From an uncultured bacterium (GTDB taxonomy: Bacteria > Cyanobacteriota > Vampirovibrionia > Gastranaerophilales > Gastranaerophilaceae): 64,000 bases of DNA. Both the position numbers and the translations under genes were made by a program. The stretch is taken from the NCBI GenBank assembly GCA_903868125.1, contig CAIPUE010000032.1, positions 103,873 to 167,872 of the forward strand. Direction: 5' to 3'. This document shows, piece after piece, positions 8,781-16,963 of this stretch. Numbering within the stretch: position 1 is the first letter of the stretch; each line of letters opens with the position of its first letter. Under the pieces are notes generated by a model, which was not told the DNA's origin, did no database searches, and saw nothing but the letters and a program-made list of their open reading frames with translations.

Positions 8781-8993
8781 TTAATTTTTTACTACTTCAG
8801 TTATCGCAATGTCCGGACATCTCATAGCACACATTGCACAGCCGATACATTTATTGTCAGGATCTTTAAATTCTACAGGAAAATGCCCCAAACTGTTCGG
8901 TTGGCTTCCCTTTATTATCAACTTTTTAGGACATACATCCACGCATAAATAACACGCTTTACATCTTGTTTTGTCTAGTTTTATATAATTCAT
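8781..8993 (-). CDS. 2-oxoacid:ferredoxin oxidoreductase, 2[4Fe-4S] ferredoxin subunit
   Basis: This 70-residue protein has two classical four-cysteine motifs, CKACYLCVDVCP and CIGCAMCAMRCP, each expected to bind a [4Fe-4S] cluster with the last Cys crossing over. As the first gene of the oxidoreductase set it is the electron-transfer (delta) subunit that passes electrons from the thiamine site to free ferredoxin. Only a weak AAGAG precedes the ATG. An extended -10 (TGATAAAAT) lies about 40 nt upstream. Confidence 0.93.
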   Translation of the reverse strand: MNYIKLDKTRCKACYLCVDVCPKKLIIKGSQPNSLGHFPVEFKDPDNKCIGCAMCAMRCPDIAITEVVKN

Positions 8994-9030
8994 CTAACTC
9001 TTATCAATTCATTTCTATTCCATCCTATAC

Positions 9031-9039
9031 ATTTTATCA
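9031..9039 (-). promoter_or_regulatory. extended -10 upstream of the ferredoxin oxidoreductase genes
   Basis: On the minus strand this reads TGATAAAAT, a TG-n-TAAAAT extended -10, about 37 nt before the start of the ferredoxin subunit. The same 9 bases occur upstream of purA (40285-40293). No clear -35 is seen. Confidence 0.45.
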
Positions 9040-9161
9040 CAAATATGTAAGATATGATAAAAATATTTGAAAGGGTTGGCGATTTATTTAAAAAAAAGAG
9101 AGGTGTGAAGTGAAAGATGGAGGTAATGGTAGAAGACTAAAAACGTAAAAGCAGAACAGGC

Positions 9162-9191
9162 TTGACATTCTACAGCCCTAAAGCGTAAAAT
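9162..9191 (+). promoter_or_regulatory. sigma70-type promoter in the 8994-9311 gap
   Basis: TTGACA (9162-9167), an 18-bp spacer and TAAAAT (9186-9191) form a good housekeeping promoter. Transcription would begin near 9198 and give a leader of about 115 nt before the phosphatase gene at 9312. The leader contains no reading frame I trust and no riboswitch I recognise. The rest of this gap (8994-9161) holds only the divergent -10 at 9031-9039. Confidence 0.6.
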
Positions 9192-9311
9192 CGAGCCCCG
9201 CTAATATTAAAAAATGTAAAGCTTTTTAGTCGGAGGTAGCAAGTTTATTTTTTAGAAACTTTATTATAGTTGTGTATGTTTATTTCATTAAAAGATAAAA
9301 GGAATGTAAAA

Positions 9312-9890
9312 ATGTTAACAGTTTCAAAAGTTAATTTAGCTCAAGAAGCAAATCAAATATCAATTAGTAATAATCAGCAAAAACCATATTCAATAAAAAC
9401 CCACTCTCAGCCAATGAAAGATACAGTAAGCTTTAAAGCATTGCCGGTAAATTTTGGTGTGGTAGTGGAGGGAAAATTATTCAGGGGCGGTAGTATTTTA
9501 GCTAAAAATATATCCGAACTTATTGGAAGAAATATAAAGTTTGTAATGGATTTAACATCAAGTGTTGATGAGGCTCAAATTTTAAAAGAAGTAGGTATTA
9601 ATCATATACCAATTACTTTCGGGAACCCCTCTACACCCAAAGTCTTAGGGGAACTTAAGATAATTGCAGACAAAATAGCTGAATTAATGAATCAAGGAGC
9701 CGTCTATATACATTGTGACCATGGAAAACAACGTACAGGTGCTGCTGTTTGGAGCCTCCAGCATTTTATACAAAAAACACCCGCGGATGAGATATTAGCC
9801 CATGGTGAACTGCATAAAAGTACAGATATTGTAAAGCTATTAAATAGGTATGTTGAATTTATGGAAAGAATGACGCAACAAAATAAATAA
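9312..9890 (+). CDS. Cys-x5-Arg (tyrosine/dual-specificity type) phosphatase with N-terminal tag
   Basis: This 192-residue protein has the protein-tyrosine-phosphatase signature HCDHGKQRTG with Cys135 as nucleophile and Arg141 in the phosphate loop. KFVMDLTSSVDE upstream resembles the beta-strand before the general acid of DSP/Siw14-like enzymes. The substrate may be phosphotyrosine or an inositol/nucleotide phosphate. The ATG at 9312, preceded by AAAAGGAAT, is preferred over the frame start 14 codons earlier. The first 50 residues are low-complexity, end in VSFKA, and resemble the N-termini of the proteins at 22.9-30.2 kb. Confidence 0.8.
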   Translation: MLTVSKVNLAQEANQISISNNQQKPYSIKTHSQPMKDTVSFKALPVNFGVVVEGKLFRGGSILAKNISELIGRNIKFVMDLTSSVDEAQILKEVGINHIPITFGNPSTPKVLGELKIIADKIAELMNQGAVYIHCDHGKQRTGAAVWSLQHFIQKTPADEILAHGELHKSTDIVKLLNRYVEFMERMTQQNK

Positions 9891-10199
9891 TAAAGTGCTC
9901 GGCGCATTCAGCCAGCTTGTTTTTTTAATAATTAAAACATTAAAATGTAAACAAATCGTTACAAACAAGCCGAAGAAGCTTTTGTAAAACCGTTGTAAGA
10001 CCTCCACGCCCCGAGTGTTTGCGTTGCATCTTTAAAAAAACAATCGATATCGGTAGCAAAAATAAACCCTTTAATCTTTCAGCTTTTCAACCTTTCAACC
10101 AAATTCCCCCTTGCTTTCAGAAATTTAACATGTATGATAGATTATGCACTAGTATTTTCGAATAAATATGAGCAAACGTTACGACAAAAAGAGGAACGC
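9891..10199. other. intergenic stretch between phosphatase and infA
   Basis: About 310 nt without a convincing gene. It contains an 8-bp inverted repeat (GCTTGTTT and AAACAAGC, about 50 nt apart) too widely spaced to be a clear terminator, and a frame open from 10134 into infA that is judged to be an unused extension. The promoter for the ribosomal operon should lie here, but I see no convincing -35/-10 pair. Confidence 0.4.
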
Positions 10200-10415
10200 A
10201 TGTCAAAAGATGTAATAGAAATTGAAGGAACGATTTTGGAATCAATGCCGAATGCGATGTTTCGTGTAAAGCTTGAAAACGGCCACGAGATATTAGCTCA
10301 TATATCAGGAAAAATTAGAAAAAATTTCATAAGAATTTTGCCAGGCGATAAAGTAAAAGTCGAAATGACGCCTTATGATTTGAGTAGGGGACGAATAACT
10401 TTCAGATTAAAATAG
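10200..10415 (+). CDS. infA: translation initiation factor IF-1
   Basis: This 71-residue OB-fold protein starts [10 protein letters not shown] and contains [18 protein letters not shown] and the [17 protein letters not shown] signature of IF-1. It binds the 30S A site with IF-2 and IF-3 during initiation. The ATG at 10200 follows GAGGA. The frame is open 22 codons further upstream, but IF-1 length and the ribosome site set the start. It leads the ribosomal gene cluster and is followed by rpmJ. Confidence 0.97.
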   Translation: MSKDVIEIEGTILESMPNAMFRVKLENGHEILAHISGKIRKNFIRILPGDKVKVEMTPYDLSRGRITFRLK

Positions 10416-10452
10416 AATTAATAAGATAATATAATACAAAAGGACTAAGAAA

Positions 10453-10566
10453 ATGAAAACAAGATCATCAGTAAAAAAAATTTGTGACAAATGCAAATGT
10501 ATTAAAAGAAAAGGTAGAATTGCGGTAATCTGCGAAAACCCAAAACACAAACAAAGACAAGGGTAG
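10453..10566 (+). CDS. rpmJ: 50S ribosomal protein L36
   Basis: This 37-residue protein begins [20 protein letters not shown] and has the zinc-ribbon arrangement C-x2-C ... C-x4-H (CDKC, then CENPKH) of the Zn-binding L36 type. It sits between infA and rpsM, the usual place. The stop codon lies at the beginning of a heptad repeat array. Confidence 0.97.
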   Translation: MKTRSSVKKICDKCKCIKRKGRIAVICENPKHKQRQG

Positions 10567-10619
10567 TGAAGTAGTGAGAAGTGAGAAGAAAAAGCTTCCC
10601 TCACCACTCTATTTCACTG
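10565..10619. repeat. heptad repeat hairpin between rpmJ and rpsM
   Basis: From 10565, 7-nt units AGTGAAG, TAGTGAG, AAGTGAG, AAGAAAA run tandemly. A partly complementary arm (CTTCCCTCACCACT..., ending TTTCAC) follows, so the whole can fold into an imperfect hairpin with about 23-nt arms. No T-run follows, so it is not a simple terminator. The rpmJ stop codon lies at its left edge. Confidence 0.6.
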
Positions 10620-10660
10620 AAACATAAGGTAAACATAAACAAACAAGGAGCAAAGAAACA

Positions 10661-11026
10661 ATGGCAAGATTAGCAGGGGTCGACTTACCCCGTAACAAAA
10701 GAATAATAATAGCATTGACCTATATTTACGGAATAGGTCCAAAAAGAAGTGAAAAAATTCTTGAAGCTACAAAAATTTCACCGGATTTAAGAACGGATGA
10801 TTTAACTGATGAAGACATTAAATTGTTAAGGGCTGAACTTTCAATTTATCACATCGAGGGTGATTTGAGACGTGAAGTTACAATGCACATCAAACGTCTT
10901 CAAGAAATTAACTCTTACAGAGGAATTCGTCACAAACGTAAACTTCCTGTTCGCGGACAGAGAACAAAAACAAACGCTCGTACAAGACGAGGTAAAAAAA
11001 CAGGACCTGTTTCTAAGAAGAAATAA
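10661..11026 (+). CDS. rpsM: 30S ribosomal protein S13
   Basis: This 121-residue protein has the S13 features [14 protein letters not shown] at the start, [11 protein letters not shown] (helix-hairpin-helix) and the C-terminal [14 protein letters not shown] basic tail. It sits at the top of the 30S head and contacts S19 and tRNA. AAGGAG precedes the ATG. A heptad repeat array starts right after the stop. Confidence 0.98.
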   Translation: MARLAGVDLPRNKRIIIALTYIYGIGPKRSEKILEATKISPDLRTDDLTDEDIKLLRAELSIYHIEGDLRREVTMHIKRLQEINSYRGIRHKRKLPVRGQRTKTNARTRRGKKTGPVSKKK

Positions 11027-11096
11027 GTAAAAAGCTAAAAGCAAAAAGTTAAAAGTCTCTTAATTATTTTTTACCTTTTGCATTTTACTTTTACAG
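11027..11096. repeat. heptad repeats between rpsM and rpsK
   Basis: Directly after the rpsM stop come four 7-nt units: GTAAAAA, GCTAAAA, GCAAAAA and GTTAAAA (11027-11054). A complementary-type arm with CTTTTGCATTTTACTTTTAC follows around 11077-11096. The region can pair imperfectly. Confidence 0.55.
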
Positions 11097-11136
11097 AATA
11101 AGAAAGTAAACAAAATTAATATAAAGGATGTAAAAA

Positions 11137-11523
11137 ATGGCTAGACCACAAAAAACAAAGAAAAAGGAAAAAAAGAATGTATTACAGGGGGTTGTTCATA
11201 TACAATCAACTTTTAATAATACAATAGTAACTTCTACCGATACACAGGGTAATGCTATTGCTTGGGCTACAGCCGGTGCAATAGGATTTAAGGGTGCAAG
11301 AAAAGGTACTCCGTTTGCGGCACAATCTGCGGCTGAACAAGTAGCTAAAAAATCAATCGACCAAGGTATGAAAAAGGTTGAAGTTCATATTAAGGGACCT
11401 GGTTCAGGTAGAGAAACAGCAATCAGGGCAATTCAGGCGGCAGGACTTGAAATTACGTTAATCAAAGATGTAACGCCGATTCCTCACAACGGATGCCGTC
11501 CACCAAAAAAACGCAGAGTGTAG
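11137..11523 (+). CDS. rpsK: 30S ribosomal protein S11
   Basis: This 128-residue protein shows the S11 core [14 protein letters not shown], the [16 protein letters not shown] segment and the C-terminal [18 protein letters not shown]. It lines the 30S platform near the mRNA exit path. The long Lys-rich N-terminus is normal for the family. It sits between rpsM and rpsD. Confidence 0.98.
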   Translation: MARPQKTKKKEKKNVLQGVVHIQSTFNNTIVTSTDTQGNAIAWATAGAIGFKGARKGTPFAAQSAAEQVAKKSIDQGMKKVEVHIKGPGSGRETAIRAIQAAGLEITLIKDVTPIPHNGCRPPKKRRV

Positions 11524-11526
11524 GCG

Positions 11527-11583
11527 AGTAAAAGTAAAAAAATGAGAAGAAAGGCTTCTCACCTCTCACCTTCCACTATTCAC
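11527..11583. repeat. heptad repeats between rpsK and rpsD
   Basis: The left part has units close to AGTAAAA, GTAAAAA, AATGAGA. The right part has four units TTCTCAC, CTCTCAC, CTTCCAC, TATTCAC (11556-11583). AGAAGAAAGGCTTCT forms the tip of a potential hairpin. It is the third consecutive spacer of this operon with a 7-nt period. Confidence 0.6.
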
Positions 11584-11626
11584 TAATACATAAAGATAAC
11601 AAAATACAAAAAGGAGTGTCAAACAA

Positions 11627-12229
11627 ATGGCAAGATATACAGGACCTACAAACAAATTATTCCGTAATTACGGCGTAAAAGATTTATCTAACAGAAAGTT
11701 AGTTTCCTCAATGAAACAGCAGCCTTCAGGTCAGCATGGTGCGATGAGAAAAAAACTTTCTGAATATGCGAATCACTTAAAGGAAAAGCAAAAAATCAGA
11801 CTTACTTATTTAGTAAGTGAAAAACAGTTTGCAAAATATTATCAGGCAGCAGCTCGTAAAAAAGGTGTTACAGGTACAATTTTATTGCAAATATTAGAAT
11901 CGAGATTGGATAATGTATTATTCAGAGTCGGTTTTGGAATAACCCGTAAACAAACAAGACAGATTGTAAACCACGGACATGTTTTGGTTAACGGTAAGAA
12001 AGTTGATATCGTATCTTTCTTGGTAAAACCGGGGGATGTTATAACAGTTAAATCTCAAAGCGCCGCTTTCTTGAAATCGGTAACAGAATTAATTGATATG
12101 CCTTGTGCGCCGGCTTGGATGACTACTGATAAAGCTGCCTTGAAGGTAACTTTTGACAGAATTCCTGAAAGAGAAGAATTAGATCCGGAAATAAAAGAAC
12201 AACTTGTAATAGAATATTATTCTAAATAG
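11627..12229 (+). CDS. rpsD: 30S ribosomal protein S4
   Basis: This 200-residue protein is S4. It starts MARYTGPTNKLFRNYG, and its S4 RNA-binding domain has the conserved SRLDNVLFRVGFGITRKQTRQ and the VNHGHVLVNGKKV segment. It is a primary 16S rRNA binder and in many bacteria represses its own operon. The family's N-terminal zinc Cys set is absent, as in zinc-free S4 forms. GGAG lies upstream of the ATG. Confidence 0.98.
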   Translation: MARYTGPTNKLFRNYGVKDLSNRKLVSSMKQQPSGQHGAMRKKLSEYANHLKEKQKIRLTYLVSEKQFAKYYQAAARKKGVTGTILLQILESRLDNVLFRVGFGITRKQTRQIVNHGHVLVNGKKVDIVSFLVKPGDVITVKSQSAAFLKSVTELIDMPCAPAWMTTDKAALKVTFDRIPEREELDPEIKEQLVIEYYSK

Positions 12230-12271
12230 GTAATTACAAGTAATTAAGAAAGACAATTAGGAGAAATAAAT

Positions 12272-13234
12272 ATGGAATTAAAAATTAAAAATGTTGATAC
12301 AACAACAAGTTCAGACGGTTCTCAATACGGTAAATTTGTTATAGAACCTTTGGAAAAAGGTTTTGGAACAACAATTGGTAATTCACTTAGACGTGTTTTG
12401 CTATCAAGCCTTGAGGGAACGGCGGTTACTTCGGCTAGAATTGAAGGTATTACTCACGAATACACGGCAATTCCGGGGGTTTTGGAAGATGTAATTGATG
12501 TAATGTTGAACTTAAAGGGCTTAGTTGTTAAAACCGATTCAAAAGAACCTCAGCATTTAAGAATAGACATAGACAGACCCGGAGCGGTTTTGGCAAGTGA
12601 TATTCAACTTCCTGCAGGCGTCAAAGTTGTAAATCCAGATTGGTTAATTTGTACAATAGCTGACGGTGGAAGTTTTCATGCTGATGTTTTAATAGAAGTT
12701 GGTAAGGGGTACGTTGCCAATGATGTTCCTCGAGATTCAAAAACGGGAGCCTCAATTGATATGTTGCCTATAGATGCAACATTTATGCCTATTAAAAGAG
12801 TAAGTTACAATGTAGAGGCTGTTCGTGTCGGAAATTCTCTTGATTTTGATAAATTAACTATGGAAATTTGGTCAAACGGTTCAATTGATGTAAATAATGC
12901 GCTTAGCCAATCAGCAACATTCTTGATTGAGCATTTTATGCAGATAGCTTCTCTTACAGGGCAGCCTGCTATTTCTGCAATTGCAGTGGCAAGCGAAGAA
13001 GAAACTGAAGATGAAAGCGTTCCGAGTATTTCGGTTGAAGAATTAGAATTATCGGTCAGAGCGTACAATTGCTTGAAACGTGCAAGCATAAATTCAATGG
13101 CAGAATTGCTTAAAAAATCAGAGAATGATTTATTGAATATTAAAAACTTCGGTAAAAAATCATCTGATGAAGTCGTCGAAAGATTGCTCCATTTTGGATT
13201 GAATTTAATGCCAAGCCCTGAAACTGAAGAATAA
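12272..13234 (+). CDS. rpoA: RNA polymerase alpha subunit
   Basis: This 320-residue protein has the N-terminal dimerisation domain (GFGTTIGNSLRRVLLSSLEG) and the C-terminal helix-hairpin-helix domain (residues about 250-310, ELSVRAYNCLKRASI and LLNIKNFGKKSSDEV) that contacts UP elements and activators. Length is typical. It sits between rpsD and rplQ as in most bacteria. Confidence 0.98.
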   Translation: MELKIKNVDTTTSSDGSQYGKFVIEPLEKGFGTTIGNSLRRVLLSSLEGTAVTSARIEGITHEYTAIPGVLEDVIDVMLNLKGLVVKTDSKEPQHLRIDIDRPGAVLASDIQLPAGVKVVNPDWLICTIADGGSFHADVLIEVGKGYVANDVPRDSKTGASIDMLPIDATFMPIKRVSYNVEAVRVGNSLDFDKLTMEIWSNGSIDVNNALSQSATFLIEHFMQIASLTGQPAISAIAVASEEETEDESVPSISVEELELSVRAYNCLKRASINSMAELLKKSENDLLNIKNFGKKSSDEVVERLLHFGLNLMPSPETEE

Positions 13235-13271
13235 CAAACAAAGATAAGAAAATAAATAAGGATACAAACAA

Positions 13272-13700
13272 ATGAGACACATGTGTAAAAAACATACGCT
13301 GGGAAAAGCAAAAGATCAAAGAGAAGCATTATTGCGTGCTTTGGCAACGGAGCTTTTCACACACGGTGAAATAACAATAACAATGTCACGTGCGAAAGCA
13401 CTTAGACCGTACGCAGAAGGAATTATTTCTCTTGCAAAAAAAGGTGATCTTCACGCGAGACGTCAAGCGGCTAGATTTATTTATGATAAAGAAATCGGAA
13501 AATTCGTAGATGTTGCGACAAAAGAAGTGGTAGAAACTCCGACTGAAGGACAAAAAGTTGTTCCTCAGACTGTTTTGAGAAAATTGTTTAATCAAATTGG
13601 TTCTAAATATGCTTCAAGACAGGGTGGTTACACCAGAATATACAGATTACCGCCACGACGCGGTGATGGAACAGTAATGGCTTTAATCCAATTAGTTTAA
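13272..13700 (+). CDS. rplQ: 50S ribosomal protein L17
   Basis: This 142-residue protein has the L17 start MRHMCKKHTLGKAKDQREALLR and the C-terminal GGYTRIYRLPPRRGDG motif. It is longer than the usual bacterial 115-127 residues because of extra material in the middle (residues about 68-92). It lines the nascent chain exit region. It follows rpoA and lies 12 nt before truA. Confidence 0.97.
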   Translation: MRHMCKKHTLGKAKDQREALLRALATELFTHGEITITMSRAKALRPYAEGIISLAKKGDLHARRQAARFIYDKEIGKFVDVATKEVVETPTEGQKVVPQTVLRKLFNQIGSKYASRQGGYTRIYRLPPRRGDGTVMALIQLV

Positions 13701-13712
13701 GGTTAAATAGGC

Positions 13713-14486
13713 TTGAAACGATATACGATTAAGGTTCAATATTTGGGCAGAAACTACGCAGGTAGTCAGATGCAGCCAAAGGGGATTGTTACGATACAGT
13801 CCGAGCTTGAAAAAGCACTCAGCACATTGATAGGGGATGTCGATAAAAATACAAATGACGTCCAACACAAAAAGAAACGAATAAAAACAGTCTTTTCCGG
13901 AAGAACCGATAAAGGGGTGAATTCAAAAGGTCAAATTGTTCATTTTGAAACAGAAAAAACTTTAGTTGCTTCAAAGTTTACTTATTCAATGAATGAAATT
14001 TTACCGGCTGATATTTCAATATCTGATTTGAAGGAAGTTACTACTGATTTTCATGCTCAAAAATCCGCTAAAAAACGTCATTACCAATACGTTTTTTACA
14101 ACAAAAAACAGCGAAACGCTTTTGATGGTAATTTGTTGTTGATAAAAGAGGATTTAAATATTCAAAGGATGCAAAAGGCACTTGAATGTTTATTGGGAGA
14201 ACATGATTTTGGCAGTTTCAAAAGTTCGGGGTCAATGACTCAGAATGAGATTTGTTTTATTTATAAAGTCGAGTGTAAAAAACTTGACGACATGGTAGTT
14301 GTTGATATTGTAGGAAACAGGTTTTTATACAATATGGTAAGAGCTATCGTGGGAACTTTGCTTTTGATTGAAAAAAATGATTTGGTACCTGAAACCATGG
14401 AAATGATTTTGGAAGCCAAAAACAGGGCAAAAGCAGGAAAAACCGTTAATCCTTATGGGTTGACACTTATGAAAGTAGAATATTAA
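13713..14486 (+). CDS. truA: tRNA pseudouridine(38-40) synthase TruA
   Basis: This 257-residue protein modifies U38-40 in tRNA anticodon arms. The catalytic Asp is in FSGRTDKGVNSKGQ, and HYQYVFY and NRFLYNMVRAIVG are family blocks. The start is a TTG at 13713 with an AAGG shortly upstream, overlapping no other frame. It is 12 nt after rplQ and 22 nt before rplM, so it is part of the ribosomal transcript. Confidence 0.95.
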   Translation: MKRYTIKVQYLGRNYAGSQMQPKGIVTIQSELEKALSTLIGDVDKNTNDVQHKKKRIKTVFSGRTDKGVNSKGQIVHFETEKTLVASKFTYSMNEILPADISISDLKEVTTDFHAQKSAKKRHYQYVFYNKKQRNAFDGNLLLIKEDLNIQRMQKALECLLGEHDFGSFKSSGSMTQNEICFIYKVECKKLDDMVVVDIVGNRFLYNMVRAIVGTLLLIEKNDLVPETMEMILEAKNRAKAGKTVNPYGLTLMKVEY

Positions 14487-14508
14487 AAATAATGGAGACT
14501 AAAAGAAT

Positions 14509-15000
14509 ATGAAAACTTATTCAGCAAAGCCTCTTGAGGTTGAAAGAAAATGGTATTTAATCGATGCTGACGGAGAAATTCTAGGCAGATTGGCTACAAA
14601 AATTGCATCAATCCTAAGAGGAAAGAACAAACCTGAATACACACCACACATTGACACCGGCGATTTTGTTGTTGTTATTAATGTTGAAAAAATTCAAGTT
14701 ACGGGCAAAAAAGAAACAGACAAAAAATATTACAGACATTCGGGATATCCTGGCGGGCTTAAAATCGCAAGTTTCCAAGAACTAATGGCAAAAAATCCTG
14801 CGTTAGCTCTTGAAAAAGCGGTTAAAGGCATGTTGCCTCACAATACTTTGGGCGATGAACAGTTCCAAAAGTTAAAAGTTTATGCGGGAACGGAACATCC
14901 GCATGCGGCTCAACAACCGATTACTCTTAATAAGGGGGTAAATGTTTCTTCAACCTCAGCTAAAGAAACAAAGATTAATGTCGAAAAGGAGGCTAAATAA
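14509..15000 (+). CDS. rplM: 50S ribosomal protein L13
   Basis: This 163-residue protein has the L13 features [17 protein letters not shown] and [12 protein letters not shown], and MLPHNTLG. About 20 extra residues (Ser/Thr/Lys-rich) extend the C-terminus beyond the usual 142-150. The stop TAA overlaps the rpsI ATG by one base (TAATG), giving coupled translation. Confidence 0.97.
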   Translation: MKTYSAKPLEVERKWYLIDADGEILGRLATKIASILRGKNKPEYTPHIDTGDFVVVINVEKIQVTGKKETDKKYYRHSGYPGGLKIASFQELMAKNPALALEKAVKGMLPHNTLGDEQFQKLKVYAGTEHPHAAQQPITLNKGVNVSSTSAKETKINVEKEAK

Positions 15001-15398
15001 TGGCACAAGCAACTGAAACTATGGCTACAGGACGCAGAAAATGCTCTATTGCCGTTGTTAAACTCGTAAAAGGCAAAGGTAGAATTTTTGTTAACGGAAA
15101 AACTTTGCAAAGCTACCTTGGAAACAGACCTGCGGTTGAAATGTTAGTTTTTAAACCATTGGTATTGACGGATAATCAAGAGAAATATGATGTAAGAGTT
15201 AAGGCTGTAGGCGGCGGAATCGTTGCTCAGGCTGGCGCTATTAAACACGGTATTTCAAGGGCGTTAGTTAAAATCAGCGAAGAGTACAGAAATGTTCTTC
15301 GTTCCGAAGGTCTTTTAACAAGAGACCCGAGAGTTAAAGAACGTAAAAAATACGGTAGAAAAAGAGCTAGAAAGAGATTCCAGTTCTCAAAAAGATAA
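15000..15398 (+). CDS. rpsI: 30S ribosomal protein S9
   Basis: This 132-residue protein starts with the family block ATGRRKCSIAVVKLVKG and ends GRKRARKRFQFSKR, the basic tail that reaches the P-site tRNA. It is the last gene of the cluster and is followed by a strong terminator. Confidence 0.98.
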   Translation: MAQATETMATGRRKCSIAVVKLVKGKGRIFVNGKTLQSYLGNRPAVEMLVFKPLVLTDNQEKYDVRVKAVGGGIVAQAGAIKHGISRALVKISEEYRNVLRSEGLLTRDPRVKERKKYGRKRARKRFQFSKR

Positions 15399-15414
15399 TT
15401 TTTATCAAATATTT

Positions 15415-15452
15415 AAAAAGAGGGGAAAACAAATTTGTTTTCCCCTCTTTTT
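15415..15452 (+). terminator. rho-independent terminator after rpsI
   Basis: A perfect hairpin with arms AAAAAGAGGGGAAAACAAA and its complement TTTGTTTTCCCCTCTTTTT, closing on itself, ends in a T-run. The A-run on the other side would also let it act on the minus strand. Confidence 0.9.
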
Positions 15453-15494
15453 AATGTTTCATTTCGAGTTGCAATCAAAGCCTGACGTTAATTA

Positions 15495-15524
15495 GGGCAG
15501 TAGGTTAAGTTTTCTAACCCAACA
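15495..15524. repeat. REP-like interspersed palindrome
   Basis: GGGCAGTAGGTTAAG...TAACCCAAC is an imperfect palindrome. Read on the minus strand it ends CCTACTGCCC and continues to a GTCAGG. The copy at 59740-59768 shares this tail, which suggests a dispersed repeat family. It lies between rpsI and trxA. Confidence 0.5.
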
Positions 15525-15579
15525 ACATTGTTTTCCGGTTAGAAAATTCGATCTAAACTTTATTAGTTGTTCACTTATT

Positions 15580-15903
15580 TTATAAATGTTTTTCAATATT
15601 AGAAACGATAGAAGTTTTAGGCATAAGTCCAACAAGTCTCTCTACCGCTTGACCACCTTTAAAAACCAACAAGCTCGGTAATCCGATAATGGAATATTCT
15701 TTCGCAGTTTTTAAGTTTTCATCGGTGTTAAGTTTTACAATTTTAATTTTTTCTTTAAGTTCTTCTGAAATTTCATCCAAGACAGGTCCGAGTTTTCTGC
15801 AAGGTCCGCACCATGGAGCCCAAAAATCAACAACAACCGGTACTGTTGATTGTAAAACCTCCGCTTCAAAAGTTGCGTCTGTGATATCTATTGCGTTTGA
15901 CAT
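15580..15903 (-). CDS. trxA: thioredoxin
   Basis: This 107-residue protein has the thioredoxin active site WAPWCGPCRKLGPVLDEI with the WCGPC redox pair, and the cis-Pro segment GLPSLLVFKGG. It reduces disulfides in the cytoplasm. The length is typical and there is no signal peptide. AGGA precedes the ATG. Confidence 0.97.
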   Translation of the reverse strand: MSNAIDITDATFEAEVLQSTVPVVVDFWAPWCGPCRKLGPVLDEISEELKEKIKIVKLNTDENLKTAKEYSIIGLPSLLVFKGGQAVERLVGLMPKTSIVSNIEKHL

Positions 15904-16000
15904 AAATTCCTCCCATGACTTTGTTTATTTTATACTCTAACATAAAATAAATACTATATCCATATTTTTAAATTTATGATAATATTATGTAGGGGGAATA

Positions 16001-16921
16001 ATGAACAGAAAAAAAATTATAGAAATTGTATTAGATACTGAAACCACGGGATTAGACTACACTAGAGAAAAAATTATAGAATTTGCGGCTGTCAGGCTTG
16101 AAAACGGAAAGATTAAAGATGAATTTCAAACTTTAATAAATCCTCAACAGCATATTAGAAAATCGAGCATGGCTATCCACGGGATTAGTGAAGATATGGT
16201 TAAAGATGCTCCTACTGAGGAAGAGATTTTACCTGCAATTCTTGATTTTATAGGCGATTATCCTATTGTTGCGCACAATGCAATATTTGATTATTCTTTT
16301 TTAAACGAGGCAAGCTTAAGAGTTTGTAACAAGTCATTGTCGAACGTTAGAATCGATACTCAACAAATGTTTAAGGAAGTTTTCCCTGATTTGGAAGCAC
16401 ATGGACTTGAGGCGTTAACTAGAAGATTTAATGTTGAATTTACAAAACATCATAGAGCGATGGCTGATACAATGGGGCTTGCGCTTTCTTATCCGAAATT
16501 AAAAAAATTGTACCATCAGAAATATGATTGGCAAAATAAACAATTAGAAAATATAGATTATCTGTTTGAAAGATATTTGAGAATACAACAAAGCGTTTTG
16601 GTTATGCAGTCTGAATTACAAGATTTACGTTCTGTATTCAAAATGCATTTTGATTTGGGGGGCATGCCGGTTACTGCGCAATCGGGTGAAGTTTTAGTTT
16701 ATCAATCCCGTCAATCATTCGGATATGATTTTATGCAAATCAAAGACATTTTAGAAGAAATCGGAGCTTTACAAAAAGCGGTAAAATTGAATACGGGATT
16801 TATTGACAGATTAGTCGGAGGCTTAAGTCTTGAAGAAGAAAAGCGTAACACTATTAAAGAGGCAAGGCAAGAATTGTCAGAAACACGCAACATCCAAATA
16901 ATTAAATCCGACAGAAGATAA
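16001..16921 (+). CDS. DEDDh 3'-5' exonuclease (DNA polymerase III epsilon-like)
   Basis: This 306-residue protein has an N-terminal DnaQ-type exonuclease domain (residues 5-175): ExoI LDTETTG, ExoII AHNAIFDYSFL and ExoIII HHRAMADT, giving the DEDDh residues. The C-terminal 130 residues look helical and are not recognised. It could be the proofreading subunit of DNA polymerase III or a stand-alone repair exonuclease. AGGGGG precedes the ATG. It is divergent from trxA. Confidence 0.85.
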   Translation: MNRKKIIEIVLDTETTGLDYTREKIIEFAAVRLENGKIKDEFQTLINPQQHIRKSSMAIHGISEDMVKDAPTEEEILPAILDFIGDYPIVAHNAIFDYSFLNEASLRVCNKSLSNVRIDTQQMFKEVFPDLEAHGLEALTRRFNVEFTKHHRAMADTMGLALSYPKLKKLYHQKYDWQNKQLENIDYLFERYLRIQQSVLVMQSELQDLRSVFKMHFDLGGMPVTAQSGEVLVYQSRQSFGYDFMQIKDILEEIGALQKAVKLNTGFIDRLVGGLSLEEEKRNTIKEARQELSETRNIQIIKSDRR

Positions 16922-16963
16922 AATGTAAAATATAAAATAGCTGAAGAAAGGAACAGATGGAAA

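Noticed and set aside
9100..9311. possible small RNA or riboswitch downstream of the promoter at 9162
   Set aside because: I compared with SRP RNA, preQ1 and similar motifs and found no consensus; only a leader is supported.
10407..10607. 66-codon minus-strand frame over rpmJ
   Set aside because: It covers rpmJ on the other strand, and rpmJ is certain.
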